A stretch of DNA of 26,824 nt, from NCBI GenBank assembly GCA_003427395.1, contig BFEA01000246.1:143282-170105 (forward strand), read 5' to 3'. A program made the translations under genes and the position numbers. This DNA is from Chara braunii (Eukaryota > Streptophyta > Charophyceae > Charales > Characeae). Shown in pieces: positions 8,392 through 17,737 of this stretch. Every line of letters begins with the position of its first letter. The first letter of the stretch is position 1. The notes beneath the pieces were generated by a model that worked only from the letters and a program-made list of their open reading frames with translations, had not been told where the DNA came from and searched no databases.

Positions 8392-9507
8392 TCAGACACA
8401 TGATATCCTAGGAAGTTCACTGCTCTGGGCAAAGCGGCACTTACTAAGCTTGGCATAGAAGTCATGCTTGCGTACGCGCTGTAGGAAATTGCGGAGGTGT
8501 CTGAGTTGGTCTTCTAAGGTACGATTGTAAACCAGGATGCCATCCAGGTATACGAGAACGCATTCTTCAAGAATGTCCCTGAAGATGTTGTTCATCGTCG
8601 TCTGGAAGGTGGCGGCTGTATTGGTGCAGCCGAATGACATCACCGTGAGCTCGTAGTGGCCGAAGCGCGACCGGAAGGCGGTCTTCGGCTGGTCCTCTGT
8701 GGCTACGTGGATCTGGTGGTAGCCACTACGAAGACCGATCTTTGTGAAGAAGTCGTTGCTTGCCAAACGGTCAAACAACTTATCCGCGCTAAGCATGGGA
8801 TAATTGTTCTTAACCGTGTAACGGTTGAGGCCGTGGTAGTCAATGCAGAGGCAAATAGTTTCATCCACTTTGCAAGCAAAGAAAAGAGGACGGGTGCACC
8901 CCAAGGCGAGTTACTGGGTTTAATGAAACCCAGTCGAAGGAGCTTTTCAAGCTGACGCTTGAGTTTTGTCTCCTCTGGAATCGAGAGTCAGTAGGGTGCC
9001 TGATGGTGGACACGATAGTCAGGCACGAGCTGGATAGAATGCTTAGCACCACGCATGGGAGGAATCCCATTGTATGAGAAATACGGGGGGAAAACGTCGC
9101 GGTACTCTCGAATCAAATCGTGAACGGCGGACTCTAAGTCGGCCTTGAACCGCCTGAGTTCTTCAACGTCTGCGTCAACACAAGACGTATGGGTGGACTC
9201 GGTAGTGAACGGCGTAGGAACCTGGGATGTCGAGGGGGTATCCGCGCTGAGAGGTGGATGTAGAGATCGGAGCCGCGAAGATGGAGGAAGGGTCGGGGGG
9301 ATCGGGCTCTAGTGAGATGAGCTCAACCTCGCTACAGAGTGGATCGTAGCGAAGAAGATCCAGGAAGAGTAAAACGTGACGTCCTCCTGTCGTATGAAGT
9401 GAAGGCGATGTCTTCGTGAGACCTAGAGGAACGAGGGTCCTGGGAAGGTAGGTCGGGAGGGGTGTCGCCCGTGGTTCCAATGAAGGGGACTCGATGGGTC
9501 TGATCAT
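8392..9507 (-). pseudogene. gypsy linker and reverse transcriptase (copy 2)
   Basis: The linker (LLRYDPLCSEVELISLEP) leads through DLESAVHDLIREYRDVFP and [17 protein letters not shown] to a 170-residue open RT segment (8904-8392). A stop falls near 8995 and a frame change near 8885. [14 protein letters not shown] replaces the catalytic Asp by Gly (plus-strand 8734-8736), and VYLDGILVYN replaces the second Asp of YLDD by Gly (plus-strand 8539-8541), so two of three catalytic aspartates are lost. Thumb motif FYAKLSKCRFAQ is present. The copy must be dead. Confidence 0.9.
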
Positions 9508-9514
9508 GCTTCAT

Positions 9515-9887
9515 TTTGAGAACGAGTGTCTCGGTCGCCCATTCGGCCTATGTACCACGGAACTGGTGAGACCAGGGAGTGCCAAGGATAAAGTCGTACC
9601 CAGTCTCCCTAGTGGAGGTCGGGGACCGTCTGATTGAAGAAGTGTTGCGTCTTATTATCTCTTAGGGTAACGGAGATGGGAGAGTGAGACTTGGAGGTAG
9701 TTAGGCGGGCTTCCTCCACCACGCGAGGGTGAACGAAATCTCCCTGCGAGCCAAAGTTCCATAAAGCGCGGTACACCATCATAGATATCCCTAAGTGGAT
9801 AGGAACGATGGGGAGGGTGCAATCAAGGTCAGAGAGCAAAGTGAGAAGACGACGCAGTACGTTGGTGTCTCCTGAGTCTCTTCTCAC
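9515..9887 (-). pseudogene. gypsy aspartic protease with altered active site (copy 2)
   Basis: The retropepsin would cleave the polyprotein. Around 9750 the frame reads ALWNFGSQGDFVHPRVVEE where the family is expected to have Asp-Ser/Thr-Gly followed by A-x-GDF. The catalytic Asp codon is AAC (Asn, plus-strand 9756-9758) and the next is TTT (Phe, 9753-9755); from GAC and TCT each differs by one transition. Downstream SHSPISVTLRDNKTQHFFNQ and, in another frame, YDFILGTPWSHQF are the flap and the ILG motif of these proteases. The substitutions imply no activity. Confidence 0.75.
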
Positions 9888-10127
9888 GATCCTGAAGAAT
9901 GCTCAAATCCAGGAGAGATGACACAACATCATTGCGAGTCACGAGTTGAGAGCTACAACGAGTTGTGCGAATGGCGTGACGCGTTGGAAGTCTCTGAGGG
10001 GGAGGACTAGGTGCGGCGGTCTGTTGTGGGGCAAACGGTACCTTGACAGACGGCGGGGCAGAGGGAACCACGTCTATCGTGTCTTAAGGGTCCTCTGGTG
10101 GTCGGGAAGCCGGCTACATGCGAGGCC

Positions 10128-11640
10128 TCAGCGGTACACTTCACTGTGGTTAGTTGGGTGGGGCTGGCCAGGCGGGGCCGTGGGGGGATTGAGATCGGCG
10201 CTGACGAGAGATGTCAACATAGTGTCGATCGAGGGCAGCATGGTATGGACACCGTGAGGAGGTGTGTCCATCCTGGCGGCAATGAAGGAGCCTCGACGGG
10301 CCTTGAGGGCGCCACGCTCCTCCGGGGATAGAGCTCCGCGAGGAGGGACAAAACCCTGCGGGAGGTCTATCTGAGGAACTGTGAACGAGCGGACTCTAGC
10401 CTGTGCAACCCGACTGAGCGCACGACCCATGGTGGACATGGTCATCTGTAGGCGCTCGACCACCGGCACAGTGTCGTCATCCAAGTAATATTGGATGACG
10501 TCTCGGAGCTCAATGTCCTCGGGGGCGTCCCCAAGGGTAGGGTCAAGTTTGGTCGAGGCATCCTCGTCGTACTCCAGAGAACTGTAGCGCCGAGAGAATG
10601 ACGCTCCAGGTCGAGCTGGTCGGCGAAAGCGGCCGGTCAAGGAGGATCGACCGTGAGTAGCACCGCGTGACTGGGTGGCGGCGGCGGTGGGGCGAAGAAG
10701 ATGGGGTGTCGGAGGAGCGACTCCTCATCTTCTGGTACTGTCGAGCAGCCTTGTAGGCCTGCTCTGAGGAGGCGAAGCTCTATCGCTAGAGCTCGATGCG
10801 GTAGTCAGTCAGAAGAATGACTATGTACCTGTTGGTCAAAAGGACTTCAAGTAGGAGTGCCTCATTGCAAATGGGCGTCCTGAAACACTCTGATGTGACG
10901 CTCAAGATCGGCTGGTGTGGGGAATCGCGCCACTGCATCTGGGTGACCCAATCTAGGGCGTCGGTCGCATCATGGATAATGTTGTAGCAGTCATGGAGGA
11001 ACGCGGTGAAATCCTCGAGAGTAGGAGCCTCACTTGAGCGAGTACGATGAGAATAATAGTTCTCTCATGCGGAGAACGCGCTGCCTCGCAATTTAGTTGC
11101 GAGCGCGGAGCATCACAACTCCTGACCAGTGTTAGTCAGTGTCAATGCACGTGTGGCAGTCTGCAACCAGTGCGACACACGTATGGTACCATCGTAGTCG
11201 AGTACGTCCGACAGACGCACAAGGGTGGGACCGCTATTTTGACGCGAGGGGAGAGAGGTCGATGGGTCTGCACCGCGGCGACAAATGTCGAGGCTGGTGC
11301 AGAGGTAGAAGTGGTAGCAGGCTGAAAGTCGGGGCTGCTTGTGGAAGGTCCAGCAGACGTGGAAGCAATGGTCGCAGCCAACTATGACGGAGTAGCGAGG
11401 TAGGAGGGTAGAGGGGGGGGAACCGGTAGAGGGGAACGAACCGGCAAGACAGAGGTGGGAGGGGCGGTATAAGAAAAAGAAGGGTGAGCAGCCTGTGAAG
11501 GGTGAGGTCATCTCAAAGAGAGAATCTCCGTCTAGAGCTGCGCCACGGTGGCCTGTAGGGTAGCCACCCGCTGGGTGCGCGGGGTTGGAGGACGGAAATG
11601 ATCGAAATACAGCAATCTCAACATTAGCGGTATAACTCAA
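10128..11640 (-). pseudogene. gypsy Gag, degenerate (copy 2)
   Basis: Gag packages element RNA. Fragments of Gag-like sequence sit in several frames ahead of the protease. A heptad-like RVATLQATVAQL segment (near 11575-11540) suggests an N-terminal coiled coil, then Ser/Thr/Pro-rich sequence, then KIAVPPL and VRLSDVLDYDGTIRVSHWL-type sequence (about 11250-11130) expected at the start of a capsid-like domain. The clearest open piece is 170 residues (10640-10128) with DAPEDIELRDVIQYYLDDD, ERLQMTMSTMGRALSRVAQ and RGALSPEERGALKARRGSF. I see no CCHC zinc knuckle. Assignment rests mainly on position upstream of protease and RT. Confidence 0.6.
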
Positions 11641-12092
11641 CCATTCGCATTCACACATACACTCACCACATTGCATGCGCCCACTACAGTCATGTTATTC
11701 ACGAAGGAGCCAATCAAAAGGACATTCGGACGAACCAAGCGAATCCTGCACCAGTACATATGGAGAATTTGAATGAGCCTCTCCAAAAAGTTAGGGGACT
11801 TGGGAGAAGGGCCCAGCTGGGGGGTGGCAGAATTTTATTGTTTTTTGGGTTCAGGGCTGGGGCTGGTGCCACCCCATGGCATGGGACAATTTCTTTTTCT
11901 ACTGGCCGTTCAGGCGCCCTGTCCCGAGCCTCTGAGATTTTAGGAGAGACTCAATCCGACTCTAAACTTGGCTGGGGCCATGTAGTGGTGGTTTTCCCAT
12001 TTTTCCGGACTTTTCGGGGGTCTGACCGACTCTGACAGAGGGATGGCAAAAAGAAAAATTATGGGCCCTGTGGGCGCACTTATAAACAAAAA
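11641..12092. other. no gene seen
   Basis: The spacer between gypsy copy 2 and the foldback element. It could hold the remnant of the gypsy 5' LTR, but no matching LTR exists in the window to confirm it. Confidence 0.5.
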
Positions 12093-12780
12093 GGGAAAAT
12101 TGCAACTGTACCCCACTTAAAGACGGGAATACCCGCTGTACCCAGTCTCAGCGCCAACTTGCACCTATACCAAGAAAATGGCCAGTGGAAATTATTTGCA
12201 TGCCCAGGACTGAGGTGGACCCAGGTTGGTACCGCAAAATTGCAGTTATAACCAACTGCCGGACATAACCAGGCAAAATTATGGGTGTACCTCATATACC
12301 CTACTGGATGGATGAAATTATGCTCATACAGCTGTTGGGCCACAACAGCCCACGTGGTGGGCATGAGCATAATTTTGTGGCCCGCCATCCAAGGCCTGCC
12401 CGTGGCTGTGGGTACACCTGCAATTTTGCAGGCCCCATTGAGGGCATGGGCATAATTTCGCTGTCCAAAAGTGAGGGCCTGCGGGACTGGGTATGCCTAC
12501 AATTTCTCAGAGGGGAGCATAACTTTGAGGCCCACCATCCAAGGTCCGCCCATGGCTGTGGGTACACCAGCAATTTTGCCGGCCCCTTTGAGGGCATGGG
12601 GATAATTTTGTTGTCCAAAAGTGATAGCCTGCGGAAAGGGGTGTGCCTAGGATTTCGAATAGGGGAAAGGTTGGGTACTATGCAAGGTTGAACGGGTCCG
12701 GGTAGAGATGCAATTTGGGCATTGGGACTGGGTATAGTGGGTATTCCCATCTGTAAGTGGGGTACAGATGCAATTTTCCC
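12093..12780. mobile_element. Mutator-like foldback DNA element, 688 bp, 9-bp target duplication
   Basis: Both ends start GGGAAAATTGCANCTGTACC and stay complementary for about 60-75 bases with roughly ten percent mismatch (left 12093 to about 12165, right about 12705-12780). The element is flanked by the perfect direct repeat AAACAAAAA (12084-12092 and 12781-12789), nine bases, the length typical of Mutator-like elements. The inside holds no transposase; it has two tandem 150-bp units (12365-12514 and 12515-12664). Frames crossing it are shadows of the repeats. It is therefore a non-autonomous, MITE-like element. Confidence 0.85.
12365..12664. repeat. two tandem 150-bp units inside the foldback element
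   Basis: GAGCATAA starts both units at 12365 and 12515. Both continue with GGCCC-CATCCAAGG, GGCTGTGGGTACACC, GCAATTTTGC, GAGGGCATGGG and TTGTCCAAAAGTGA-type blocks, with scattered substitutions. This is an internal duplication of the element body. Confidence 0.88.
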
Positions 12781-13356
12781 AAACAAAAAAGGGGGGGAAA
12801 AAAGAAGCAGCGCATCCTACCGCTATGATGTTGGCGAAGGCCGTGACCCAGGCCATCCTCACAGTAGCACTTCGGGAATGTATCTCGCCTCTATTTTGGG
12901 TGTAGGAAATGTTATGATCTCTGATTCTCTGTTTTTTTTGTTTTTTTGTTTTTTTTGGTAGTCCCCTGCCAGTGAGGCAGGACGCATTCCAGGGATTGCT
13001 TTGACACTGACAGAGGGTGTTCCATGGACTGCTACTTCTGGGGCCAGGACCCACTAGTACGGTCTTACTAAGCGCGGCCGTGCTTTTGGATCATGTGTGG
13101 CGTGGAGTGATGTTTGCTGCCCCTGGATGAAACTGTACAGCGACGAATTCCACTATCCGCTGAGCACTATTTCAGTCTACTGCTTGTTTCGGCCAATCGT
13201 CGGTGTAGGAAAGCAAGTAATTTCCTATTTGTAGCAGCGTTTGGTTTTCAAAATTTTTTGGGGTGGGGGGTGATATCGCAACTTAGTTTAGAGTCTCTCA
13301 TTCGCTCTTGTCTCAAAAAAAAAAAAAAAGAGAGCGATCACATGCATTGCACATGC
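12781..13356. other. no gene seen; A- and T-rich runs
   Basis: Contains T-rich 12928-12957 and an A run at 13315-13329 directly before the nad5 fragment. A plus frame starting at 13114 enters the nad5 fragment by chance reading, and its first part shows no domain. Confidence 0.6.
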
Positions 13357-13533
13357 CATTTTGAAATCTTCACAAGCAAAGGTGCTATTTCCATTTTGGG
13401 TCCCTACGGAACGTCCACCACATTTCAAAAATTAGCAAAGCAAACAAGTACACTTCAAAATGGCTTTGTGTACCATTATGCTTTTGTTATATTAATCGGG
13501 TTAACCATATTTATTACCATCATAAGTCTTTGG
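13357..13533 (+). pseudogene. nad5: nuclear mitochondrial insert: C-terminal part of nad5
   Basis: In one frame about 59 residues read [17 protein letters not shown], then [20 protein letters not shown] and [14 protein letters not shown]. This is the C-terminal region of NADH dehydrogenase subunit 5 (complex I, mitochondrial inner membrane), with a Gly-Pro-Tyr-Gly turn, the GFVYHYAF segment and a hydrophobic membrane helix. The gene normally runs past 600 residues, so only a short piece is here. It is cut at both sides: the left abuts an A run and AG-rich sequence, and the right goes into unrelated sequence after the Trp at 13531-13533. Such NUMTs enter nuclear DNA by end joining. It is not functional. 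Confidence 0.82.
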
Positions 13534-13612
13534 GCTGCATCTCACAGGAGGGCCCACAGGCTGTTACACACCCCGTGGATGTCAGAATTGCAGTGTCTTA
13601 AAACACACTAAT

Positions 13613-13613
<1 letters not shown>

Positions 13614-13654
<41 letters not shown>
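13614..13654. repeat. (CT)n microsatellite
   Basis: About 20 uninterrupted CT units, followed by a T-rich tract to about 13710. The Arg/Glu frames on the minus strand come only from this repeat. Confidence 0.95.
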
Positions 13655-13656
<2 letters not shown>

Positions 13657-13848
13657 TTCTTTTTCTTTTTTTTCTTTTTTTTTTCGTTTTGTTTTTCGTT
13701 TTTTTTTGTGTGTGTTGTAACTCCAGGTTGTTGTAGCCGCTGGCCACTGGGCATATGACAGGCCTGCCAGTACCTGACCATTTGATCATCTCGAGGCATT
13801 GCCTAACCGGTCCCCTATGACACACCCTCCCACCCTCACTCATCATCT

Positions 13849-14058
13849 CTATCCCCGGCTCATAGAGCAGATGCTTTGCATCTGAATCCCATGCATTCGA
13901 ACCACTGCTGAAGGATCCATTTCATACTCTTCGCAGATGATCTTCCAATGGCAACCTCTGGTTGGCGACCAGAAGCAGTGAAACTGAGATCTGAATTGGA
14001 CGCATTCACAAGTCAATGACGAGTTGTCCTTCGGATGTCGACATCCGTTAAAATCCAC
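13849..14058 (-). CDS. unrecognised 69-residue frame, possibly an exon or decayed gene piece
   Basis: The frame MDFNGCRHPKDNSSLTCECV continues with FHCFWSPTRGCHWKIICEEY and MDPSAVVRMHGIQMQ. Its Cys/His-rich composition and lack of repeats make it more protein-like than its neighbours. The Cys and His spacing does not match a zinc finger I know. No initiation context, splice site or partner exon is clear, so it could equally be chance. Confidence 0.2.
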   Translation of the reverse strand: MDFNGCRHPKDNSSLTCECVQFRSQFHCFWSPTRGCHWKIICEEYEMDPSAVVRMHGIQMQSICSMSRG

Positions 14059-14059
14059 A

Positions 14060-14751
14060 AGTACATCCAGCTATCGGCTGCAGGCGCCAGTCAGAATCCG
14101 AAATGAGACCGCCGATTTTTCGTATCGACAGCGCACCTGCGCCATCTTTTTCGGAAGAAAAGCGTGAAGTCTAGACGGCTCAGTGTGGCTAGAAGATTAG
14201 CCGCCTTCCAGCCAGAACCTGCCTAACCTGTCATATGTATGTTTGTCTCTTATCTGAGACTACATACGCTACACAACCGACTTGCGAAAGTGGCACAGTC
14301 CGTCACACCTACACCGCAACGTCCGCTCCGACTTTTCGTTTCCCATTCCACTAAACTCCCCCACACGTGAACCTGTAACGCGCGGACTATTACGCATGTT
14401 TCGTCCCGTCGGACTCGTCAGTGGCCAGCCACGCACCGTTAGCTACCATCCAGCCGATTGCCTATTACCAAGTAAACTGGCACTAGCAGAACTGCAGGCA
14501 TCGCCACGGTTAGACCACCAGAACTTTCCTTCCCCTGGCGGTGTAGAAAAGCCTTGCGTGCCTAGAAACAACGAGCTGTCGTGGGAGTGTAGAAACACCC
14601 CATGTGCCAAAGACAAAACAGCCTGCCGCGTGTGTGCCTTGCTGTGACTGGCACCGCCAGCCATTTTGCTCTGGTGGGTCAAACCCCGAAACTTGCAGTG
14701 CGAGCTCTGTGCACGGCCCGACCGGGGAGAAATGGCTGGGAAAAAATGATG
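14060..14751. other. no gene I can name; one 121-residue plus frame (14282-14647)
   Basis: The frame (RMFRPVGLVSGQPRTVSYHP and onward) is Pro/Arg-rich and shows no domain, and an overlapping minus frame is just as long. I treat neither as a gene. Confidence 0.4.
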
Positions 14752-14870
14752 TTTTTTTTTTTTTTTTTTGAGACGATGCTCCAATCTATTTGTGGGGAGC
14801 AACACGGCTGGGAACCGTGCCCAGCGTCTCTTATCAGAATACAAAAAATGAGTTACTGGGGCCATTACCA
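14752..14870 (-). mobile_element. two-hairpin retroposon family, copy B
   Basis: On the minus strand: GGTAATGGCCCC (14858-14869 in plus coordinates), then AACTCATTTTTTGTA, GAGACGCTGGGCACGGTTCC, the hairpin GCTCC/GGAGC, and an 18-base A run (plus-strand T 14752-14769). The first stem is GCTGGG/CCCAGC, as in copy C, where copy D has GCTGGA/TCCAGC: a paired change. The third hairpin of copies A and D is missing. Core 14778-14834. Confidence 0.75.
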
Positions 14871-14929
14871 CTACTCAAACTCTACCAAGTCACTAGAATA
14901 TGTGTGTCAAAAGGCCTCCCAACCACGAA

Positions 14930-16140
14930 TCAGATAGGTGAAACCTATTCAATCCACCTACGACCACCACCAGCATGGCTGTTTTCAGCATGAACCGAAG
15001 TTCTTCCAGTCCTCATGCTCCCATCAGGTTAGGCTACAGAGTTGCACCACCTTGCTCCAGCACCAGCCAGCATTGTTCGAGTTACAACCCCCGATGACCA
15101 CTGAGACTGCCCCCGCAAACAGCCCCCCCGATCTCTCTACCAGGCCTCACGCCCCCACTAAGCTAGGTCACAGAGTTGCACCACCTGGCTCCGGCTCCGG
15201 CCAGCGTTGCTCCAGCATCGGTCTTCGAGGGCCACCAAATTTTCGACCACCCTTCGCAGGATCACAGACGAATTGCCAGATAGCACCTATTCCTACAACC
15301 TCCTCGAGAGGCAAACCAAATGGAAAGAAATACTAAACTGGATGTTAGAATTCTTCGAGAGAGAGCGCCCCTCCCTCCCCCTCCCCCTCCCCCCTCAGCC
15401 CTACACTGCCTCTGCCGAGGCGAGTCAGCCACTCTCCCTCGGCCCCAATATAGGACCAACCCTCTACCCCCTTTTCCCCAGGAGCACGCAGTTCCCACCT
15501 AAAGCACGCCCCCCCGCCCCTTGCCCATTTCTGCCTCTGCTGGGACTGATATTGACCCACACACCAGCCCCTGCCCCCTACCCTCTTTGAGACATTCACC
15601 CCCAGGGCCTCCACCTTGTGATGCCCCTGCAAGATAGAGCTTGCCCCACCCCCTTCTTACCGTTCAGCCCTCCGGGAATGATCCGATCCAGCCGACTACA
15701 GTTATTGATGACACACTTTACCAAAATGTCGATTGCAATTCGGAAAAGCAGGGCCTCTTCAAAAATATGCAATAACCCCCGCAAACACCCTACATCTTTA
15801 AGAACAACCCACTGAAGAAAGTGCAGGGCAAAAGTAAGACTATTACAATTATTCCTCTGCCGCTTGCGCCAATCAACGTTTGGCAGCTCCCACCATGTGC
15901 ACGTAACACCAATTTAAGAGAAGCAAAAAACTAATTATCGGAGAGGGTCTTCAAAGTTTATAGCTATAATAATAGGATTCCGAAGTTTTCGGGTTCCAAG
16001 ATTATTGTGGTGCCCTGTTACCCTCGCAGAAGGGGGTATGAGATCAAGTGAGTTCTGGTACGAGGACTGAAAGCCTGGACTGACGTTTCGTCTGTTGAGG
16101 GGGGGAGTTTTTGATAGTAGGTGGGTTCAGCTTTTAACCT
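14930..16140 (+). pseudogene. unrecognised degenerate protein-coding region
   Basis: Several plus-frame pieces are protein-like. SYNLLERQTKWKEILNWMLE lies in the frame 15207-15590, before a long Pro-rich linker. In another frame DDTLYQNVDCNSEKQGLFKN, PLKKVQGKSKTITIIPLPLA and (after a stop near 15930) RVFKVYSYNNRIPKFSGSKI and VVPCYPRRRGYEIK run to about 16050. Stops at about 15777, 15930 and 16050 plus at least one frame change break it. Upstream, a PHAP-RLGYRVAPP segment is duplicated (15013 and 15145). I do not recognise the family; a retroelement Gag or a captured host gene are both possible. Only the frame quality supports this entry. Confidence 0.3.
15008..15210. repeat. two diverged direct repeats, spacing about 132
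   Basis: CCTCATGCTCCCATCAGGTT (from about 15011) and CCTCACGCCCCCACTAAGCT (from about 15143) start matching segments of about 66 bases that share CACAGAGTTGCACCACC-type sequence and both end CCAGC-TTGYTC. In one frame both encode PHAP-LG-RVAPP, so the duplication may be within a coding region. Confidence 0.6.
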
Positions 16141-16256
16141 CCGCTCTCATATTTTTTCAAGCTTCTTCAGACTTTTTCTGAACTTCAGCCTATCTCATGA
16201 GGTCTTGTGTCTAATAGGCTAGAAATTGTTCATGATCCTATTCTTAGCAGAAGCCG
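16141..16256. other. short spacer, nothing recognised
   Basis: AT-leaning sequence between the degenerate region and retroposon copy C. No feature seen. Confidence 0.4.
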
Positions 16257-16402
16257 GGTAATGGCCCCGGTATGTCGAGTTTTTCCGTATATGTTCTCTA
16301 AATGTTCCTCATGGGACGCTGGGCCCGGTTCCCAGCACGTGCAGCTCCCCACGAATAGATTGGAGCATTGTCCCAAAAAAAAAAAGAGAAAAAAAAAAAA
16401 AG
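16257..16402 (+). mobile_element. two-hairpin retroposon family, copy C
   Basis: Begins GGTAATGGCCCC (16257-16268), shared with copy B, then GGGACGCTGGGCCCGGTTCC, first stem GCTGGG/CCCAGC, GCAGCTCCCCACGAATAGAT with second stem GCTCC/GGAGC (core 16313-16367), then an A-rich tail interrupted by G (16375-16402). This is the only copy on the plus strand, and its orientation confirms that the A run is at the 3' end. Confidence 0.78.
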
Positions 16403-16424
16403 AAAATCATGATAGAGCTTTACT

Positions 16425-16598
16425 TGGGACTTTTAGAAATTATAGTCAAAATTCAAGGATACCTAATTATAGAACAGATCCCTACGAATTGTGTTGGCGA
16501 TTCATAATGGATTATATATGTTTGTGTGTAGGCGTGTACATGTAGATGCGAATACTTTGTTGGGACTTTTTGAAATTATAGTCGAAATTCAAGGATAT
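16425..16598. repeat. about 137-bp tandem repeat, second unit split by the Harbinger-like element
   Basis: GGGACTTTTAGAAATTATAG (from 16428) recurs as GGGACTTTTTGAAATTATAG (from 16562), both followed by TC-AAATTCAAGGATA. The distal part of unit one (GTGTACATGTAGATG near 16536) recurs right of the element at about 18535. The transposon therefore sits inside the second unit. Confidence 0.7.
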
Positions 16599-17025
16599 AG
16601 GTCTCGTTAGACACTCCTAAAAGAATCCTAATTTTTTTACGACGAGTCCTAAAGGTTTTTTAGGATTTTGTGCGGTGTCGTTACACGCAATCCTAAAAAT
16701 CGTCTTTTAGGATTCGTCCTAAAAGGTTTCCCGCGGCCGTTTTTCATATGCGTATATGTAGCCGTGTCGCCGATGTCCGACCATTCCTGGCTGGTGTCCG
16801 TGGTACACACTACGGTGGGCCGTCGTCGGGTAGGGCTCTTCGGTGAAAAGCGCGCGTAGCCAAGGGACTTCGAAAATTCAAATTCGAAATTTGGCAGACG
16901 CAGGGCGGCGAGGAGGAGGACGGGCAGGCGACGTGTGCGACGTAGAAAAGACGACGTTGGTGAACCCTTCGGCGTGGGTATCCATCTTTGGAGTCCGCGC
17001 GACTGGTGACCAGCGGGGGCATGTT

Positions 17026-17420
17026 CGGCAGCGGTGCATCTTCACCGCCGGCGCACGTACTGTCTTCCACCATCGTAGAGCAGCGGGCACATCTTGACCT
17101 CCGGCGTGCGTACTGTCTTCCACCATCGTAGAGCAGCGGCCGCATCTTGACCTCCGGCGTGCGTACTGTCTTCCACCATCGTAGAGCAGCGGGCGCATCT
17201 TCGGGTACGGCGTGCACTCTCCTGTCGCAGTGTGGAGCAGCGGGCGCGTCTTCGGCTCCGGCGTGCGTATTCTCCGGTGACAGCGCTCTTCGTCAGTGGG
17301 CGCATCTTCGGCTCCGGCGTGCATCGTATCCTGTGCCAGTGTGGAGCAGCGGGCGCATCTTTGACTCCGGCGTGCGTGGTCCCCTACGGCAGTGTTGAGG
17401 TGGTGGCGCATCTTTGGCGG
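17026..17420. repeat. GC-rich minisatellite, unit 50-59 bp, about seven to eight units
   Basis: Units start AGCAGCGGGCGCATCTT and continue with the block CTCCGGCGTGCGT; the first three add ACTGTCTTCCACCATCGTAG. Starts at 17079, 17132 and 17185 are exactly 53 apart, then 17236 and later units vary. Frames through it are repeat shadows (minus-strand STMVEDSTHAGGQD). There are no unique spacers between units, so it is not a CRISPR array. Confidence 0.88.
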
Positions 17421-17737
17421 TTGTGGACACGCGTTACGGTGCACAGGCGGAACGATTATCGGAGATGGACATTCGCGACTGCGAACACGGTCTGTGTGAA
17501 GAAGAGAGCGAGGCTGTGGCGATGCCAATGACTGTCGTTGTCCTGAACGTGATGAGCAACATGTCATCCTCCTCCCGCGACATGTGTTTGCAGCTCCGTA
17601 AACGAAGAGCGTTGTTGTCGAAGCGTCGGATTGCGTGGCGACGTGGGAAGCCCGCGTTGGTGGATTAAACGACGCACTGGCGGAACATGGGAGGACCTTC
17701 GACTGTGTGATGACGCCACCGAGGACTACTACCGCGT
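17414..17737 (+). pseudogene. Harbinger-type transposase N-terminal remnant
   Basis: The frame starting at 17414 ends with LRKRRALLSKRRIAWRRGKP, then a stop. The overlapping next frame reads SPRWWIKRRTGGTWEDLRLC followed by DDATEDYYR. The pattern basic cluster, W-W-x-K/R-x-R, G-W-x-x-L, acidic, Y-Y/F-R is what I know from the region ahead of the DDE nuclease domain in PIF/Harbinger transposases. A frame change lies between about 17630 and 17665. After YYRVP similarity stops and low-complexity sequence begins, so DNA-cleaving residues are absent. The assignment fits the TIR and TSD type of the surrounding element. Confidence 0.5.

Larger units (their letters stand above)
7194..11640 (-). mobile_element. 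Ty3/gypsy retrotransposon, copy 2, inverted and 3'-truncated
   Basis: This is the same family as copy 1 but on the minus strand: gag (about 11640-10128), protease (9887-9515), linker and RT (9507-8392), RNase H (8339-7645) and the integrase N-terminus (to 7194). Homology stops abruptly after SKDFIKV near 7197, within the integrase zinc-binding region, so the DDE core, chromodomain and 3' LTR are gone. Several frames and stops break gag and pol, and catalytic residues of protease and RT are substituted. No LTR or primer-binding site could be recognised beyond 11640. The two copies face each other, giving a diverged inverted repeat of the linker-to-integrase N-terminal region. Confidence 0.92.

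Noticed and set aside
12281-12786. 136- and 161-residue frames on opposite strands
   Set aside because: They lie wholly in the foldback element and its 150-bp tandem units; their protein repeats mirror the DNA repeats.
13893-13903. tRNA B-box-like GGTTCGAATGC on the minus strand
   Set aside because: No A box at the right distance and no cloverleaf could be drawn around it.
17026-17420. CRISPR-like regular array
   Set aside because: Units are contiguous without unique spacers, and the sequence is eukaryotic.
16878-17567. 229-residue minus frame with CARCSTMVEDSTHAGG-type repeats
   Set aside because: Coded by the 53-bp minisatellite; no domain and equal frames in other phases.
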